A stretch of DNA of 64,000 bases, taken from Siphonodentalium dalli (lineage: Eukaryota > Mollusca > Scaphopoda > Gadilida > Siphonodentaliidae). The notes under the pieces are model-generated. The model ran no database searches, was not told where the DNA came from, and saw only the letters and a list, made by a program, of their open reading frames with translations. Of this stretch, positions 35,301 to 40,721 are shown piece after piece; the first letter of the stretch is position 1, and each line of letters starts with the position of its first letter. The translations under genes were made by a program, and so were the position numbers. The DNA is taken from positions 48,430,073 to 48,494,072 of the forward strand of contig CP136064.1 of the NCBI GenBank assembly GCA_032622095.1, given 5' to 3'.

Positions 35301-35471
35301 CCTACTAAGACTGCCGAACAATTGGAAAAGGAGAGAGAGGCTATGGAGACTTTAGCTTCAGATATTCCAGAAGACGAGGAAGAATATATTGACCTTGACC
35401 TTGAAGATGAAATGCGGGTTTTAAATGAATACATGGCGATGATTAAATCACTACAGAACCAGGCAACCTAA
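2207..35471 (+). CDS. NUB1: NUB1, NEDD8 ultimate buster 1 (15 exons, 5'-partial)
   Basis: NUB1 binds NEDD8 and the related modifier FAT10 and delivers them and their conjugates to the proteasome (family knowledge). Joined exons: 2207-2365, 5307-5483, 7072-7201, 8623-8705, 11212-11318, 13105-13214, 14782-14858, 16381-16488, 17138-17189, 18861-18961, 19475-19563, 20989-21094, 31092-31175, 31938-32100, 35296-35471. They total 1722 nt, 573 residues plus stop, with all phases consistent and GT-AG introns. Order: N-terminal helical segment ending in FRTSGIATLKL (1-53), ubiquitin-like domain (54-112), helical/TPR-like middle (about 155-335, with NYAVLCLDIVWCY), UBA-type helices with MGF loops at about 335-368, 399-433 and 462-495, and an acidic tail with SDIPEDEEEYIDLDLEDE. 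Vertebrate NUB1 is about 600 residues with the same order. Roughly the first 50 residues are missing and should lie upstream. Exons were assigned by homology recalled from memory, not by a search. Confidence 0.93.
2366..5035. other. NUB1 intron 1 (in window): no gene seen
   Basis: A C12 run at 2417-2428 follows shortly after the donor. 2830-3040 holds decayed units with 'AATTACGGCCCTTTTTG'. 4612-4857 (AGACCCAC...GAGACTACGG) has an inverted partner at 44217-44454. The short open frames here show no coding character that I recognise. Confidence 0.45.
4612..4857 (+). repeat. Repeat shared with 44217-44454 in inverse orientation
   Basis: Begins with a small hairpin AGACCCAC/GTGGGTCT and ends in GGGGGAAGCCTGCATGCTTC then ATTTCGACGAGACTACGG. 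The same blocks occur reversed at 44217-44454. Confidence 0.6.
5036..5275 (+). mobile_element. TTAA-flanked MITE, family E
   Basis: Starts TTAACCCTTTTTGTAGTAAA, followed by CTCCCATTAAGTTATAA, and contains an internal hairpin (GAAATGTTCAGATAATAA / TTATTATCTGAACATTTC). The right end is worn (normally TTTAGTAAAGAAAGGGTTAA). It ends about 30 bp before the UBL exon. Confidence 0.65.
5307..5483 (+). CDS. NUB1: NUB1 exon: ubiquitin-like domain
   Basis: 59 codons after CTGCAG, ending AAG|GTAGCA, phase 0 both sides. Its pattern LETSLSVLGHELRHSISEK...RLKLICRGHVI is a ubiquitin-like core (cf. vertebrate ETRLHITGRELRSKIAE). The donor is weak from position +4 on. A palindromic MITE (5488-5650) starts four bases after the GT, and another MITE ends about 30 bases before the acceptor. 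Confidence 0.92.
5488..5650. mobile_element. Tc1/mariner-like palindromic MITE, family H
   Basis: A near-perfect palindrome. The left arm starts CAGCAATGCCCTAAATAATC; the right arm ends AGGGCATTACTGTA; both include GACTCCTTAACCACAGCAGA. The CAGTAATG end and adjacent TA are typical of Tc1/mariner. It begins four bases past the GT of the UBL exon donor. Confidence 0.75.
5985..6665. mobile_element. TTAA MITE (family B) split by another insertion
   Basis: Left remnant has AGTCTCCCATAGGGAGCC; right part runs from CCCTAACAATATTTGCC to GCAGCTCCCATCTTG then AAAGGGTTAA. Other family B copies (e.g. 7869-8060) read straight through GAGAATACATTGGCCTAACA, showing the pre-insertion state. Confidence 0.65.
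6026..6511. mobile_element. Element with GAGGC(T/C)CCCACCCC ends inside a family B MITE
   Basis: Ends are inverted (GAGGCTCCCACCCC and GGGGTGGGGGCCTC) and flanked by a direct repeat ATACAT, consistent with a target-site duplication. Superfamily not recognised. No coding capacity. Confidence 0.6.
7072..7201 (+). CDS. NUB1: NUB1 exon: end of UBL and linker helix
   Basis: Starts after TTCCCACAG and ends AATG|GTATCT (43 codons plus one base). IMVMCL is the last strand of the ubiquitin-like fold. The charged QQEAELQQDRIAAVMKTREA stretch is a predicted helix like the basic/acidic linker of vertebrate NUB1. Confidence 0.88.
7456..7668. mobile_element. TTAA MITE, family B
   Basis: Starts TTAACCCTTTCATGATGGGA, ends AGGAAGGGTTAT. 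Contains two copies of the hairpin module with TGCATTCTCTTATAT and AAGAGAATCCATT arms. Confidence 0.7.
7869..8060. mobile_element. TTAA MITE, family B
   Basis: TTAAACCCTTTCATGACAGG at the left, CAGTCATGAAAGTGTTAA at the right; hairpin module inside. Surrounding sequence at 7680-7870 and 8130-8300 is itself a direct repeat (TATGATCT.ATGTCTGGCTC, GTTTTTGATTTCCCAGAAA). Confidence 0.7.
8428..8556. mobile_element. Family H MITE, one long arm
   Basis: Left end is a short piece (AGTAATGCTCTAATTAATC), then one complete arm from GAGAGCTTTCCGATGAATGG to TTAGAGCATTACTGTA. The left arm is mostly deleted. Confidence 0.7.
8623..8705 (+). CDS. NUB1: NUB1 exon: IADQSGKPLNLP segment
   Basis: 83 nt, entered in phase 1, ending CAG|GTAACA. 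The peptide MIQIADQSGKPLNLPKKEKQ parallels the vertebrate 'YLDIANQTGRSIRIPPSERK' segment. It is flanked upstream by a Tc1-like MITE (8428-8556) and downstream by a short hairpin (8739-8831). Confidence 0.9.
8739..8831. repeat. Hairpin with GGATATTC ends
   Basis: Arms GGATATTCAGGGATTCAAGC and TTGATTCCATGAATATCC, with AAAACAGT/ACTGTTTT inside. Lies 34 bp after the donor of the exon at 8623-8705. Confidence 0.6.
8955..8974 (+). repeat. G20 homopolymer
   Basis: Twenty G in a row within AATAT(G)20TATATAGG. The flank TATAGGAATCAACTTGTCCA and CTGTC repeats resemble the edges of the tandem element at 29899. Length may be a sequencing estimate. Confidence 0.8.
9998..10098. mobile_element. Family H MITE, internally deleted
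   Basis: AGTAATGCTCTAAGTAATCG ... AACTTTTCAGGATTTAGTCG, then directly AAGTCGATTACTTAGAGCAT and TACTGTA: both ends are kept and the middle is gone. Confidence 0.7.
10493..10902. mobile_element. hAT-like MITE, family G (longer type)
   Basis: Inverted ends AGCCTGCAAATAGTGTGTCT and AGACACACTATTTGCAGGCT. The middle has the GATCAGATT...CACCTAGATTATG...ATATAGAAAAAGTAACTAAA block shared with copies at 16727, 49781 and 58132. Terminal palindromes carry CAGAGGGTGAATTT / AAATTCACCCTCTG. Confidence 0.75.
10908..11161. mobile_element. hAT-like MITE, family G, with 8-bp target duplication
   Basis: 254 bp from CAAGCCTTGAAATAGTGTGT to its inverted end CAAGGCTTG, flanked on both sides by GCTCCACT (10900-10907, 11162-11169). 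The perfect 8-bp duplication supports hAT-type transposition. Ends 50 bp before a NUB1 exon. Confidence 0.85.
11212..11318 (+). CDS. NUB1: NUB1 exon: LHEKGRATLKRKDY helical repeat
   Basis: Acceptor TTGCAG; 35 codons plus two bases. The donor is AA|GTGGGT, the choice that keeps phase with the next exon. ALTLAMTLHEKGRATLKRKD is very close to vertebrate NUB1 'ALMLAMGYHEKGRAFLKRKE'. The exon sits 50 bp after a hAT-like MITE and 26 bp before a TTAA-flanked MITE. Confidence 0.93.
11345..11607. mobile_element. TTAA MITE, family B
   Basis: TTAACCCTTTTATGACGGGA to GCTCCAGTCATGGAAGGGTT + AA, with TTAA at both ends. Two hairpin modules inside. Starts 26 bp after a NUB1 donor. Confidence 0.8.
12045..12195. 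mobile_element. hAT-like MITE, family G, short form
   Basis: 151 bp, CAAGCCTTGAAATAATGTGT to ATTTCAAGACTTG, flanked by perfect 8-bp repeats GTCACTGT (12037-12044 and 12196-12203). Confidence 0.88.
12265..12708. mobile_element. MITE family F (GTGACCCGCCATATCAAATC ends)
   Basis: Inverted ends ATGTGACCCGCCATATCAAA and TTTGATATGGCGGGTCACAT. Inside it carries two copies of the CCAATGCATTCTC...GAGAATGCATTGG hairpin module that also occurs in families A, B and C. A 5' partial copy is at 31411. Confidence 0.78.
13105..13214 (+). CDS. NUB1: NUB1 exon: VDNYAVLCLDIVWCY core
   Basis: Enters with one base completing a Lys codon and ends GCAG|GTTTGC. It holds the most conserved NUB1 signature, AVDNYAVLCLDIVWCYLCL (vertebrate TVDNYAVLQLDIVWCYFRL), part of the TPR-like helical middle. 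Confidence 0.95.
13575..14750. mobile_element. TTAA element family C (CCCTTTCAGTGCCA ends), 1.18 kb
   Basis: TTAACCCTTTCAGTGCCA at the left and TGGCACTGAAAGGGTTAA at the right, TTAA on both sides: a piggyBac-like signature. No transposase frame, so non-autonomous. A hairpin module sits near the right end (about 14630-14702), next to a GTTAAAGAATATAAGAAAAA spacer also found in families A and F. Confidence 0.8.
14782..14858 (+). CDS. NUB1: NUB1 exon: CFKKSYGRSFERL helix
   Basis: 77 nt between GCTGCAG and AAG|GTAAAA. The peptide LQTCDECFKKSYGRSFERLA corresponds to vertebrate 'NLAQKCFKNCYGENHQRLV'. It lies just after the 1.18-kb TTAA-flanked element at 13575-14750. Confidence 0.9.
14990..15660. 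repeat. ~179-bp degenerate tandem repeat
   Basis: ACCAGAGTTA recurs at 15159, 15337 and 15517 (steps 178 and 180). Units carry TCTGTC, 'GGCATGGTGATAG', 'CACAGGTTTCATCCATTC' and 'GAGTTACGGCCCTT'. Confidence 0.7.
16180..16368. mobile_element. TTAA MITE, family B, right end truncated
   Basis: TTAACCCTTCCATGACTGGA at the left; the right end stops at CAGCTCCCGTCTTGT, directly before the TCTATTTCAG acceptor of NUB1 exon 8. The loss of AAAGGGTTAA suggests the acceptor region replaced or outlived the terminus. Confidence 0.65.
16381..16488 (+). CDS. NUB1: NUB1 exon 8, with a duplicated donor
   Basis: 36 codons, phase 0 both sides, after TATTTCAG, ending GAG|GTATGT. MKLHLLQGIVAFHQHKLPAA matches the vertebrate 'LRLYLLQGIRNYH' helix pair. 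The last 14 exon bases, the donor and 27-30 intron bases are duplicated 44 bp downstream (second GTATGT at 16533). A MITE remnant ends within about 15 bp of the acceptor. Confidence 0.92.
16475..16562 (+). repeat. 44-bp tandem duplication of the NUB1 exon 8 donor
   Basis: Two copies (16475-16518, 16519-16562), 41 of 44 bases identical. Each holds 14 exon bases, the donor GAG|GTATGT and an (AAT)n tract. The second donor is at 16533. Using it would add 44 nt, shift the frame and reach a TAG in the exon at 18861. Confidence 0.93.
16727..17107. mobile_element. hAT-like MITE, family G, left end worn
   Basis: Contains AAATTCACCCTCTGGGGACA, the GGAGACATAGACTCAGA... middle block and a full right palindrome ending GCAAATGACAGGTACACTAA. 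Ends 30 bp before the exon at 17138. Confidence 0.65.
17138..17189 (+). CDS. NUB1: NUB1 exon: short linker to UBA1
   Basis: 52 nt between ATTACAG and CAAG|GTACAG. It encodes AEREAQRFHVDEEALVQ, equivalent to the vertebrate 'KARQLFKELYIDPSKV' linker. Phases on both sides agree with the neighbouring exons. Confidence 0.85.
17190..18860. other. NUB1 intron 9: decayed repeats, no exon seen
   Basis: Holds scattered, decayed units of the ATCTCAATGAAATTTGGTAT / GTTATTCTTCTTTGTTTAT type (around 17270-17460 and 18050-18200) that form an ordered 174-bp array at 29987. Ends with a 'GGGGGTATGAAAACAGGCATG CTGCAACCTCTTGT'-like edge near 18650-18690. No coding signal. Confidence 0.45.
18861..18961 (+). CDS. 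NUB1: NUB1 exon: UBA domain 1
   Basis: Acceptor AATGTAG, donor GAG|GTATGT. VMSMGFKERESRLAIRTCGG is a UBA helix 1-helix 2 unit with the MGF loop; the following NVQQAVPHITKRRE is helix 3 and matches vertebrate 'NVDHAATHITNRRE'. Expected to bind ubiquitin-like modifiers. Confidence 0.94.
19475..19563 (+). CDS. NUB1: NUB1 exon: basic/acidic helix between UBA1 and UBA2
   Basis: Acceptor GATTTAG, 29 codons plus two bases, then GTGAGT. The peptide EKEENRRKVREERRKRAM resembles the charged 'RKEEKEKKRRRLENI' helix of vertebrate NUB1, where a nuclear localisation signal has been described; that role here is inference. Confidence 0.88.
19601..19926. mobile_element. Family G MITE fused to a pogo-like end
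   Basis: TACAGTGAAACCTCTCCAAA (pogo-like left end, as at 50026) runs into the family G middle block in inverse orientation at about 19637, then the standard G palindrome to GTCAGACACACTAT. Looks like a rearranged relative of the nest at 49781-51924. Confidence 0.55.
20126..20498 (+). mobile_element. TTAA MITE, family A
   Basis: TTAACCCTTTACCCAACAAA at the left, TTGGGGTAAAGGGTTAT at the right. Inside: GGCCAAATAAAGCTTCAACA, two hairpin modules and a T-rich spacer. The first hairpin has lost its middle. Confidence 0.8.
20989..21094 (+). CDS. NUB1: NUB1 exon: UBA domain 2
   Basis: 106 nt after TGTTTCAG, ending GAG|GTTAGT. LIGMGFAKGAAKEALRQSNN plus NLSSALE is a complete UBA fold pattern. A sequence resembling the end of the TTAA MITEs begins 8 bp into the next intron, which is about 10 kb long. 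Confidence 0.93.
21881..23567 (+). repeat. 1.75-kb tandem duplication, unit 1
   Basis: Begins TATCACCACCTAGAAGAACA and matches the second unit at a shift of 1748-1749 bp, with only some 15-20 single-base differences noticed by eye over about 1.7 kb. It includes a segment similar to 34935-35210 and an inner element with ATGGGAGATAC / GTATCTCCCAT ends. Confidence 0.9.
22360..22430 (-). other. Exon-like segment of unknown nature (also at 24109)
   Basis: On the minus strand TTTGTTTCAG is followed by an open frame reading LRRQLYGRKKDCVDGDTTPL and CSEITNLWKS. The same frame is open in both duplicate units (22230-22415 and 23979-24164). The peptide looks protein-like, but I do not recognise it and it may be chance. 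Confidence 0.2.
23629..25316 (+). repeat. 1.75-kb tandem duplication, unit 2
   Basis: Same start (TATCACCACCTAGAAG) as unit 1. At its end it runs into the 161-bp satellite, where unit 1 instead stops at GAATCGG. The near-identity points to a recent duplication or an assembly artefact. Confidence 0.9.
25038..27903 (+). repeat. 161-bp satellite, interrupted by a transposon
   Basis: Units start TAATTAAGGGCCATAACTCT; the step is exactly 161 bp at 27110, 27271, 27432, 27593 and 27754. Each has TTATCGGACCAGGCCGGTTT, TCGAACTCGTCCGAGATATT, a CCAAATTTCAATCAAATCGG block and GTTATCGCGCTAACGAGCTG. Positions 25373-26954 belong to an inserted element. Two more units are at 23300-23567. The array ends in GTCGCCCGCCCGTCCGCC (28048-28070). 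Confidence 0.9.
25373..26954. mobile_element. piggyBac-like non-autonomous element, family D, inside the satellite
   Basis: CCCTTTGAACCC / GGGTTCAAAGGG inverted ends with TTAA on each side. The satellite consensus GACTAATTAAGGGCCATAAC has its single TTAA exactly at this point, so neighbouring units display the empty site. The 1574-bp interior has a short tandem theme (GCGGCCAG; 'CTTAGCAACC.TT') and no transposase. Confidence 0.88.
28359..28721 (-). mobile_element. TTAA MITE, family A, one end truncated
   Basis: TTAACCCTTTACCCAACAGA at the left with two intact hairpin modules; at the right it stops within TTTATTTGGCCG, losing the terminal GGTTTGTTGGGTAAAGGG. Confidence 0.8.
28722..29898. other. 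Intronic AT-rich stretch, nothing recognised
   Basis: Purine-rich GGGGAGAAG/GAGAGAGAGAG tracts at 28850-28990; the rest is plain AT-rich sequence. Short open frames have no recognisable product. Confidence 0.4.
29899..31035 (+). repeat. 174-bp tandem element with GGGGGTAT edges
   Basis: Opens with a poly(A)-loop hairpin TATACCCCC/GGGGGGTATACTG and GTCCGTCC tracts. GTCTGTTCATGTCATAAC units begin at 29987, 30161, 30335 and 30509, exactly 174 bp apart, then decay. Ends CATGGGGGTATCCCAGTACC then GTGGTGCAACCTCTTGTT. Confidence 0.8.
31092..31175 (+). CDS. NUB1: NUB1 exon: linker between UBA2 and UBA3
   Basis: 84 nt, phase 0, between CTGATAG and CAG|GTATGT. VLQSNPELLNLPDPVNPNVN followed by ITDDMIAQ parallels vertebrate 'LLSNPQMWWLND...SQENIDRL', the run-in to the third UBA. 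Confidence 0.88.
31411..31720. mobile_element. MITE family F, right end missing
   Basis: TATGTGACCCGCCATATCAA at the left, one hairpin module, the CCCTGCAGGGAGCCCCACAC block and GTTAAAGAATACAAG; the second module and right end are lost. Confidence 0.7.
31938..32100 (+). CDS. NUB1: NUB1 exon: UBA domain 3 and Ser-rich linker
   Basis: 163 nt after ATCTAG, ending CCAG|GTAGGT. VTAMGFDIEAARQALQQLNS and DIPKAIDWLVRN form a UBA. A low-complexity Ser/Ala/Pro stretch (SPSASASAP) follows, as in the vertebrate protein after its third UBA. Confidence 0.92.
32184..32583 (+). mobile_element. TTAA MITE, family A
   Basis: TTAACCCTTTACCCAACAAA ... CTGTTGGTTAAAGGGTTAA. Its right TTAA is also the left TTAA of the next MITE. 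Confidence 0.85.
32580..32700. mobile_element. TTAA MITE, family B, 3' truncated
   Basis: TTAACCCTTTCATGATGGGA follows the family A element with no spacer and shares its TTAA; it fades out after GGCTTACAAGGTCAAGGTAA. Confidence 0.65.
32823..33222 (-). mobile_element. TTAA MITE, family A, inverse orientation
   Basis: Full-length: TTAACCCTTTACCCAACAGA to TTTGTTGGGTAAAGGGTTAA. With 32184-32583 it forms a large inverted pair around 240 bp. Confidence 0.88.
33223..34653. other. NUB1 intron 14, middle part: no gene seen
   Basis: Contains a family B hairpin remnant (33490-33590) and several TCACGTGAC/GGTCATGTGACC motifs (about 33780-34250) of unclear meaning. No recognisable coding sequence. Confidence 0.4.
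34662..34902. mobile_element. hAT-like MITE, family G
   Basis: CAAGCCTTGAAATAGTGTGT to ATTTCAAGGCTTG with two internal palindromes. The 8 flanking bases on each side do not match, so the target duplication has decayed or been rearranged. Confidence 0.78.
34935..35210 (+). repeat. Diverged copy of part of the 1.75-kb repeat unit
   Basis: Shares TGTTGGAACCATTGTTATG and AAACAAAACTGTTACAGTGA, plus the order of following blocks, with 21965-22290 and 23714-24040, at clearly lower identity. It lies directly before the last NUB1 exon. Confidence 0.6.
35296..35471 (+). CDS. NUB1: NUB1 terminal coding exon
   Basis: Acceptor TTGACAG; 58 codons ending in TAA at 35469-35471. LASDIPEDEEEYIDLDLEDE closely follows vertebrate 'ILEDIPEHEEDYLDSTLEDE', and NEYMAMIKSLQNQ matches its final helix. 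The upstream intron holds a diverged copy of the sequence that makes up the 1.75-kb duplication in intron 12. Confidence 0.94.
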
Positions 35472-36061
35472 CGCAGTACCTTTTAATTGGGGATAGAACA
35501 TATATTGTTGATATTTACTTATATTAGTTCACATCAAGGTGGATTCAAAGGTGTCTGAAGCATGTGTTTGTTGTGCTGCTTTAATGCACACCTGTAAAAC
35601 ATAATAATACATAAGGCCATGAGCGCATATCAGGGACATGGATAGAGGGTCTCTGTTTGGGGAGTGAGGGGGTGGAAATTTTTCAACTGATGGTCATTTC
35701 AGTCCCAAAATTTTACCATATTTGAATATTTTGGAGTGAAATTTCCAACTGCTATGGCATGAAATTCTTTTTTTACATTTTGACCAAAGTTACATTATGG
35801 GCACTATAGCCACATAATCGATGACAAGAAAGGCTCTAGTTTTTATATTTCACCAAACAATACGAACTTGTAGCATGAATACTACATAACTGTACAACAC
35901 CAACACAAATGATGGAATGTTCAAAGTCCCCTTGAACAGGAGAAGTTAATAGAAATAATGTAGAAGTCATTTACTGAGAACAAATATGATTATCCACTTA
36001 CTGTTAAACAGTTCAAGAGAAATAATTGTCGCAAGAATGCCTTGAACTCTAGTTCAATAAA
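35472..36061 (+). other. Probable NUB1 3' UTR with AATAAA
   Basis: AT-rich non-coding sequence directly after the stop. An AATAAA hexamer lies at 36056-36061, about 590 bases past the stop, and is a plausible poly(A) signal. No alternative reading frame of note. The exact cleavage site cannot be placed from sequence alone. Confidence 0.45.
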
Positions 36062-36194
36062 CTAAAACTCGTAGTATTTAAGATATATTTTGAATGCACG
36101 AAAACCCAAAACTGTACCACAAGGTGATTCAACCGAGCATTGCCATTTTGCAAGTTGACATCATTCCTGTGAAAAAGTGTTCACAATAACTTTT

Positions 36195-36720
36195 TATTGT
36201 CCCCTGACATTCCATCGGAGGACTATAGTAATGACCCTAGTCCGTCCGTGCTTCCGTCTGGACTTTGTCCCGAGCCTGTATTCTGTCAGTCTGGTCAATT
36301 TGTTTTTAAGCTTGGCACATATATCAACCGGCATGGAAACCTGTGCACCTGCAAATTTTAGTTCTGTTGGACTCAATTTGGCAGAGTTATTGCCCTTTTT
36401 TGAAATAAAATTGTAATTACTGGGACACATCTTTTGTAAGAGCCTGTATTCTGTCATTTTCCAGTCAATTTTTTCTAAACTTGGCACAGATGTCAACCAG
36501 CATGGGAACCTGCTCACTTGCGATTTTGAGTTCAGTCTGTCTTATTTTGGTGAAGTTATTTCCCTTTATTGACATAGAATCATACATCCTGGGACGCGTC
36601 TTTTGTCCGAGCCGATATTCCATCATTTTCCAGTCAATTAAAACTGATGTCTGCTTATATTTCCTGAAAACCCTCCAGATGAACAATTCCAATGTATACC
36701 TGTATAACTCGTGGGAATTC
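36195..36720. repeat. Tandem 'CCTGTATTCTGTCATTTTCC' repeat, ~190-bp units
   Basis: Opens CCCTGACATTCCATCGGAGG / ACTATAGTAATGACCC, then units with GAGCCTGTATTCTGTCA, GTCAATTT, TTGGCACA.AT.TCAACC and GCATGG.AACCTG. The same family lies inverted at 55385-56090. Confidence 0.7.
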
Positions 36721-36945
36721 TATTTGGTATAAAAAGGGTTAATAAATTATTTGTTTATTGATTTATGATTTGTGAGGACAACTATTGTGGGGACAACACC
36801 AATTTCATATCCACATTACCTGTGATATTTTATTACTGCTGAATAAAATTAAGTTATGTTATACATGTTCTCATCTTTTGATAAAGTTTTATGAATTGAT
36901 AAGCTAGCTACCCACCTGGCTATCATTTAGATAAATGTAGTTAAT

Positions 36946-37058
36946 GTTAATCCCCCTCTACATCCCACTTCCATGTTAATCCCCCTCTACATCCCACTTC
37001 CATGTTAATCCCCCTCTACATCCCACTTCCATGTTAATCCCCCGCTACATCCCACTTC
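36946..37058 (+). repeat. 29-bp minisatellite, four copies
   Basis: GTTAATCCCCCTCTACATCC + CACTTCCAT, starting at 36946, 36975, 37004 and 37033; one T-to-G change in the last copy. Confidence 0.95.
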
Positions 37059-37128
37059 AAGATTTATAGGATAATGTGCACACTGAACATAAACGAAACA
37101 ATTAAACGAGAGGCCGATCACGATCGGC

Positions 37129-39076
37129 AGATGTTTAACCCATACCTTGACGATGGCGATTAGCTATTTTTATAAATTTTATAAATCCTTACACCAACCT
37201 TTTCATGAGTGCAAAAGTTTCAACAATTCACACTTAATATAGTGATCATGTGAAAAATATTTAGTTATCACTTTGTGTCAACAGGATTGGTGTAGGATGT
37301 TAATATTTTTAAGCAAATAAATCAAATGACCCTCACAATGCAGGTTAGGGGTGTGTTCCCATCAACTATGCCAAGAACTACATATATAAACATAATCAAT
37401 GGAAATATTTGAGTTATCAAATCGGATAGAATGGGGTTAATCTTACCCAAATTAATGAACTGATAAACACAAAATAGTCTATAAAAAGCATGTCATTGAA
37501 TTTAGAAACCCATACAATAAGTCAGTCTCAAGAATACCAGCACCATTAATATTACCCTGGAACCCAAATGCAATTGAGGGAATTTCAAAATAAGACATTT
37601 CCTCTAATGATGTATATTCAATTGGTGATTTATTGAAACCCTTACTGAACCTGGATCAAAGTGAAAGGGATAATATTATATCTGTTTATCGCATAATATG
37701 TGTCTATGGAATGGTTTAATTTTAATCCCAAATCCATTCAAATCAAAAGTGGATCACCATCAACCTGGACATAATATAGGAAAATGATCAAATGAAAAGC
37801 ATCAAAACCATATGATGTGTGGAGAGGGTTAATCATTTTCAATGTCATCATATCATGGAACTAAGGAATGTGTGGATTAATTTTTGTCTAAGATAAGACA
37901 ACAGTGTCTGTAAACAACAATGTCTGTAAAACATCCCTACAAAGTAACAATGGACTGTTCCAATTTAATATTTTAGAATAGGTGTCCTATAGTGTGTACA
38001 TTAACTAATGTAATGAACCTGTTTCAACAAAGTGGTTAACTTAATATTGCACAGAAAACAGAACTCCACCAGATAGCCATCAATCAATTTGACATTATTA
38101 TAAACAAATTTGCAGCCAGTGGTACCACTATCAGGCTTTATAGAATGCCATATCTAATGTCAATAGTGATAATTAACTCATTTCAATAACACACATGGTC
38201 TGTGAGATATCTTCTCTTCATATTCCCAGCAGTAATTACTTGAATTATAAAGGGTCATAACTCTGTTAAAATATATCGGATCAAACCCATATTCGAACTT
38301 GATCTGTATTTAGGGGTGATAAATTCATATACCAAATTTGGTGTTGATCAGATGAAAAATGTTTTGAGTCATAGCAGCTTGGGTGAATTCTAAGTAAACA
38401 TAAGAGTGAAATGGTTAATTAAACAATACCAAAAACCATACAGATGAAGAACGTGCCAAGAAAACCCTAGGTAAGAAATATGAGGCAGATCAGAAGAAAT
38501 ATGTTCAACTTATTGCATTGGATAGCATGTGTGTAAAGGGTTAATTATTTTCTAAACCAATCAATACCAAAAATTATACAGATGAGGGGTGTGTCATCAT
38601 AAACCAAAATATCAAATATGAACACAATCGGACAAAAAATACTTCGGTTATAGCATCGGATTTTTTTTTTTTTATTTTTTTTTATTTTATTTTCGAAAAA
38701 AGGGTCATAACTCCTTTAAAATAAATCAGATCTCAAATCCATATTCGAACTCGATCTGTATTTTGGGCTCTGAAACTCGCATACCAAATTTGGTTCCGAT
38801 CAGATAAAAATTGTTTGAGTTATGACAGCATGCGTGAATTCAAAGTCGAAAAAGGGCCATAACTCCGTAAAAAAAACTTGGATCAAACCCATATTCGAAC
38901 TCGATCTGTATTTTGGTCTGAGAAACTCATATACAAAATTTAGTTCCCATCGGATAGAAAATATTTGAGTTATCGCACCATGCGTAAAGTGTCTACGGAC
39001 AGACAGACGGACGGACGACGAGTGGTCAATCCGGACGTCGACATTATGTTTACCATACTATGGTATGGGTAAACAT
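37129..39076. mobile_element. Possible ~1.95-kb element with ATGTTTA(A)CCCATACC ends
   Basis: ATGTTTAACCCATACC at 37129 faces GGTATGGGTAAACAT at about 39062-39076. The right third has ~153-bp units (AGGGTCATAACTC, TTCGAACTCGATCTGTATTT, ATACCAAATTTGGTTCCGAT) and a GACGGACGGACG tract. No coding capacity; the family is not one I can name. Confidence 0.45.
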
Positions 39077-39373
39077 AAAAAACAAGAATATTAAAATCTA
39101 TGAAATTATACATTCTCAGCCACGCTACATCAAATTAATTGCTGGGACGACACAAAAAGAAAAAAATGTTTTAATGGTTTTTCAGGGATATATTTCAATG
39201 ACCTTTAATGAAACAGAGAATTTCCATTGATTGCGTGAAGTGTATATCTCTGTCAGTACCGAATGAACATACCAAAGCCACGGACAGTCACTATTTCTAG
39301 TAAAAATTTAAAGCGTAAATATTCAGCGACTGACAGTAACTGAAAATCTATACATAGAAAAATTACACAAATA

Positions 39374-39765
39374 TTAACCCTTTACCCAACAGAAAGGCCC
39401 TGTGCCAATGCATTCTCTTATATATGCGAGTCGACCATAGGTCGCCTTGCATATATAAGAGAATGCATTGGCTTAACACATTAAAAATTATAAAATTGTT
39501 AAAGAATGTAAGAAAAAATGGTAAAAAGTGTTAAAAAAAAGATTTTTTTCAGGCCAATGCATTCTCTTATATATGCGAGGCGACCTATGGTCGACTCGCA
39601 TATATAAGAGAATGCATTGGCACAGGGCATAACTGTAACCATCACAATGTGGTCAAGGAGCCGGTTCCAATGATATCCATATTTGTATGGTTCTATTGAG
39701 ACAGACCGAAGATATTTTAGGCTGTTGAAGCTTTATTTGGCCGGTTTTGTTGGGTAAAGGGTTAA
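39374..39765 (-). mobile_element. TTAA MITE, family A
   Basis: TTAACCCTTTACCCAACAGA to TTTGTTGGGTAAAGGGTTAA, TTAA at both ends, two intact hairpin modules. Confidence 0.88.
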
Positions 39766-40721
39766 ACAGACTTTATGATGATCTTGTTGTATTTTTAATT
39801 ATGTCGCTGATCGACAATTTGCGAATTCCATGTTTTATACTCATCTCTTCCTTGTATGACTTTTGTATAGATAGATTGTAGATAATATTTTTAATAAGCT
39901 TAAAAATCTCTTCTCTGAATCCATTGCTATGTGCTAAGTCTGTGTAATGGTTCAATCATTTTGGATGAAAATGTTTTAGTGACAAACGAGATTTATAGAG
40001 AACTACTGTTTATGTTGACAATGCCTGTGAAAACTCTGTCCAACTATAGCATCTCAATTGCTATTGGTGTGAAACAATCATAGCAATATCGAATGAGGCA
40101 CCTGTTAGTATTGTCTGGCAAAAAGCATTATCCGAGACAAAGGATATGTTAGACAATGGCATGACAATACTGATCAGATGTGCATGCGTATTTGGTTTCC
40201 GGAGACCAAAATGCATGTTTTCAGTGAGCTGATGCTACAGGCTATCCTGTGTGCGACAAAGAACCCTACCGAAGAAATGATGGGGATAACTGGCAAAATT
40301 ATCTGAACGAAGTCGAGGGCTAATGGGACCACAGTGGAAATAAGGCACTACTTCATGTGTTATCTCGGGCCTCGAGGCCGAATGATCTCTTACTCGGGTC
40401 TGATTAATTTTTAGGAAATGTGTGGGCAAGATTACTTTCATTTTACATTTTTATTATGGGTCATGTACATGAAGATTGCAAACATGTTGAATCCACCCGA
40501 ATGTACAACTTGTGCTATAATATGGGACTGCAAATATATTTTCAATGCAAGAGTGTGGGAATAAATGTACATGATGACGATTATATTATTTAATATCACA
40601 TACATGTATCCTGACAACAAAATCAACATTTACAACAAACAACAATAACAATATTATTGCACCAGGTTTTTACACATGCTAAAACCATTATATTGTATAA
40701 ACAGGTAACGAATTTGGCCAT
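39766..40721. other. Intergenic stretch, nothing firm
   Basis: A minus-strand open frame (39955-39773) reads GFREEIFKLIKNIIYNLSIQ..., possibly a scrap of a transposon protein but not recognisable. The remainder is AT-rich and shows no gene. Confidence 0.3.

Noticed and set aside
39773-39955. Minus-strand frame with FREEIFKLIKNIIYNLSIQ
   Set aside because: Looks vaguely like a transposon protein scrap, but is too short and unsupported to call.
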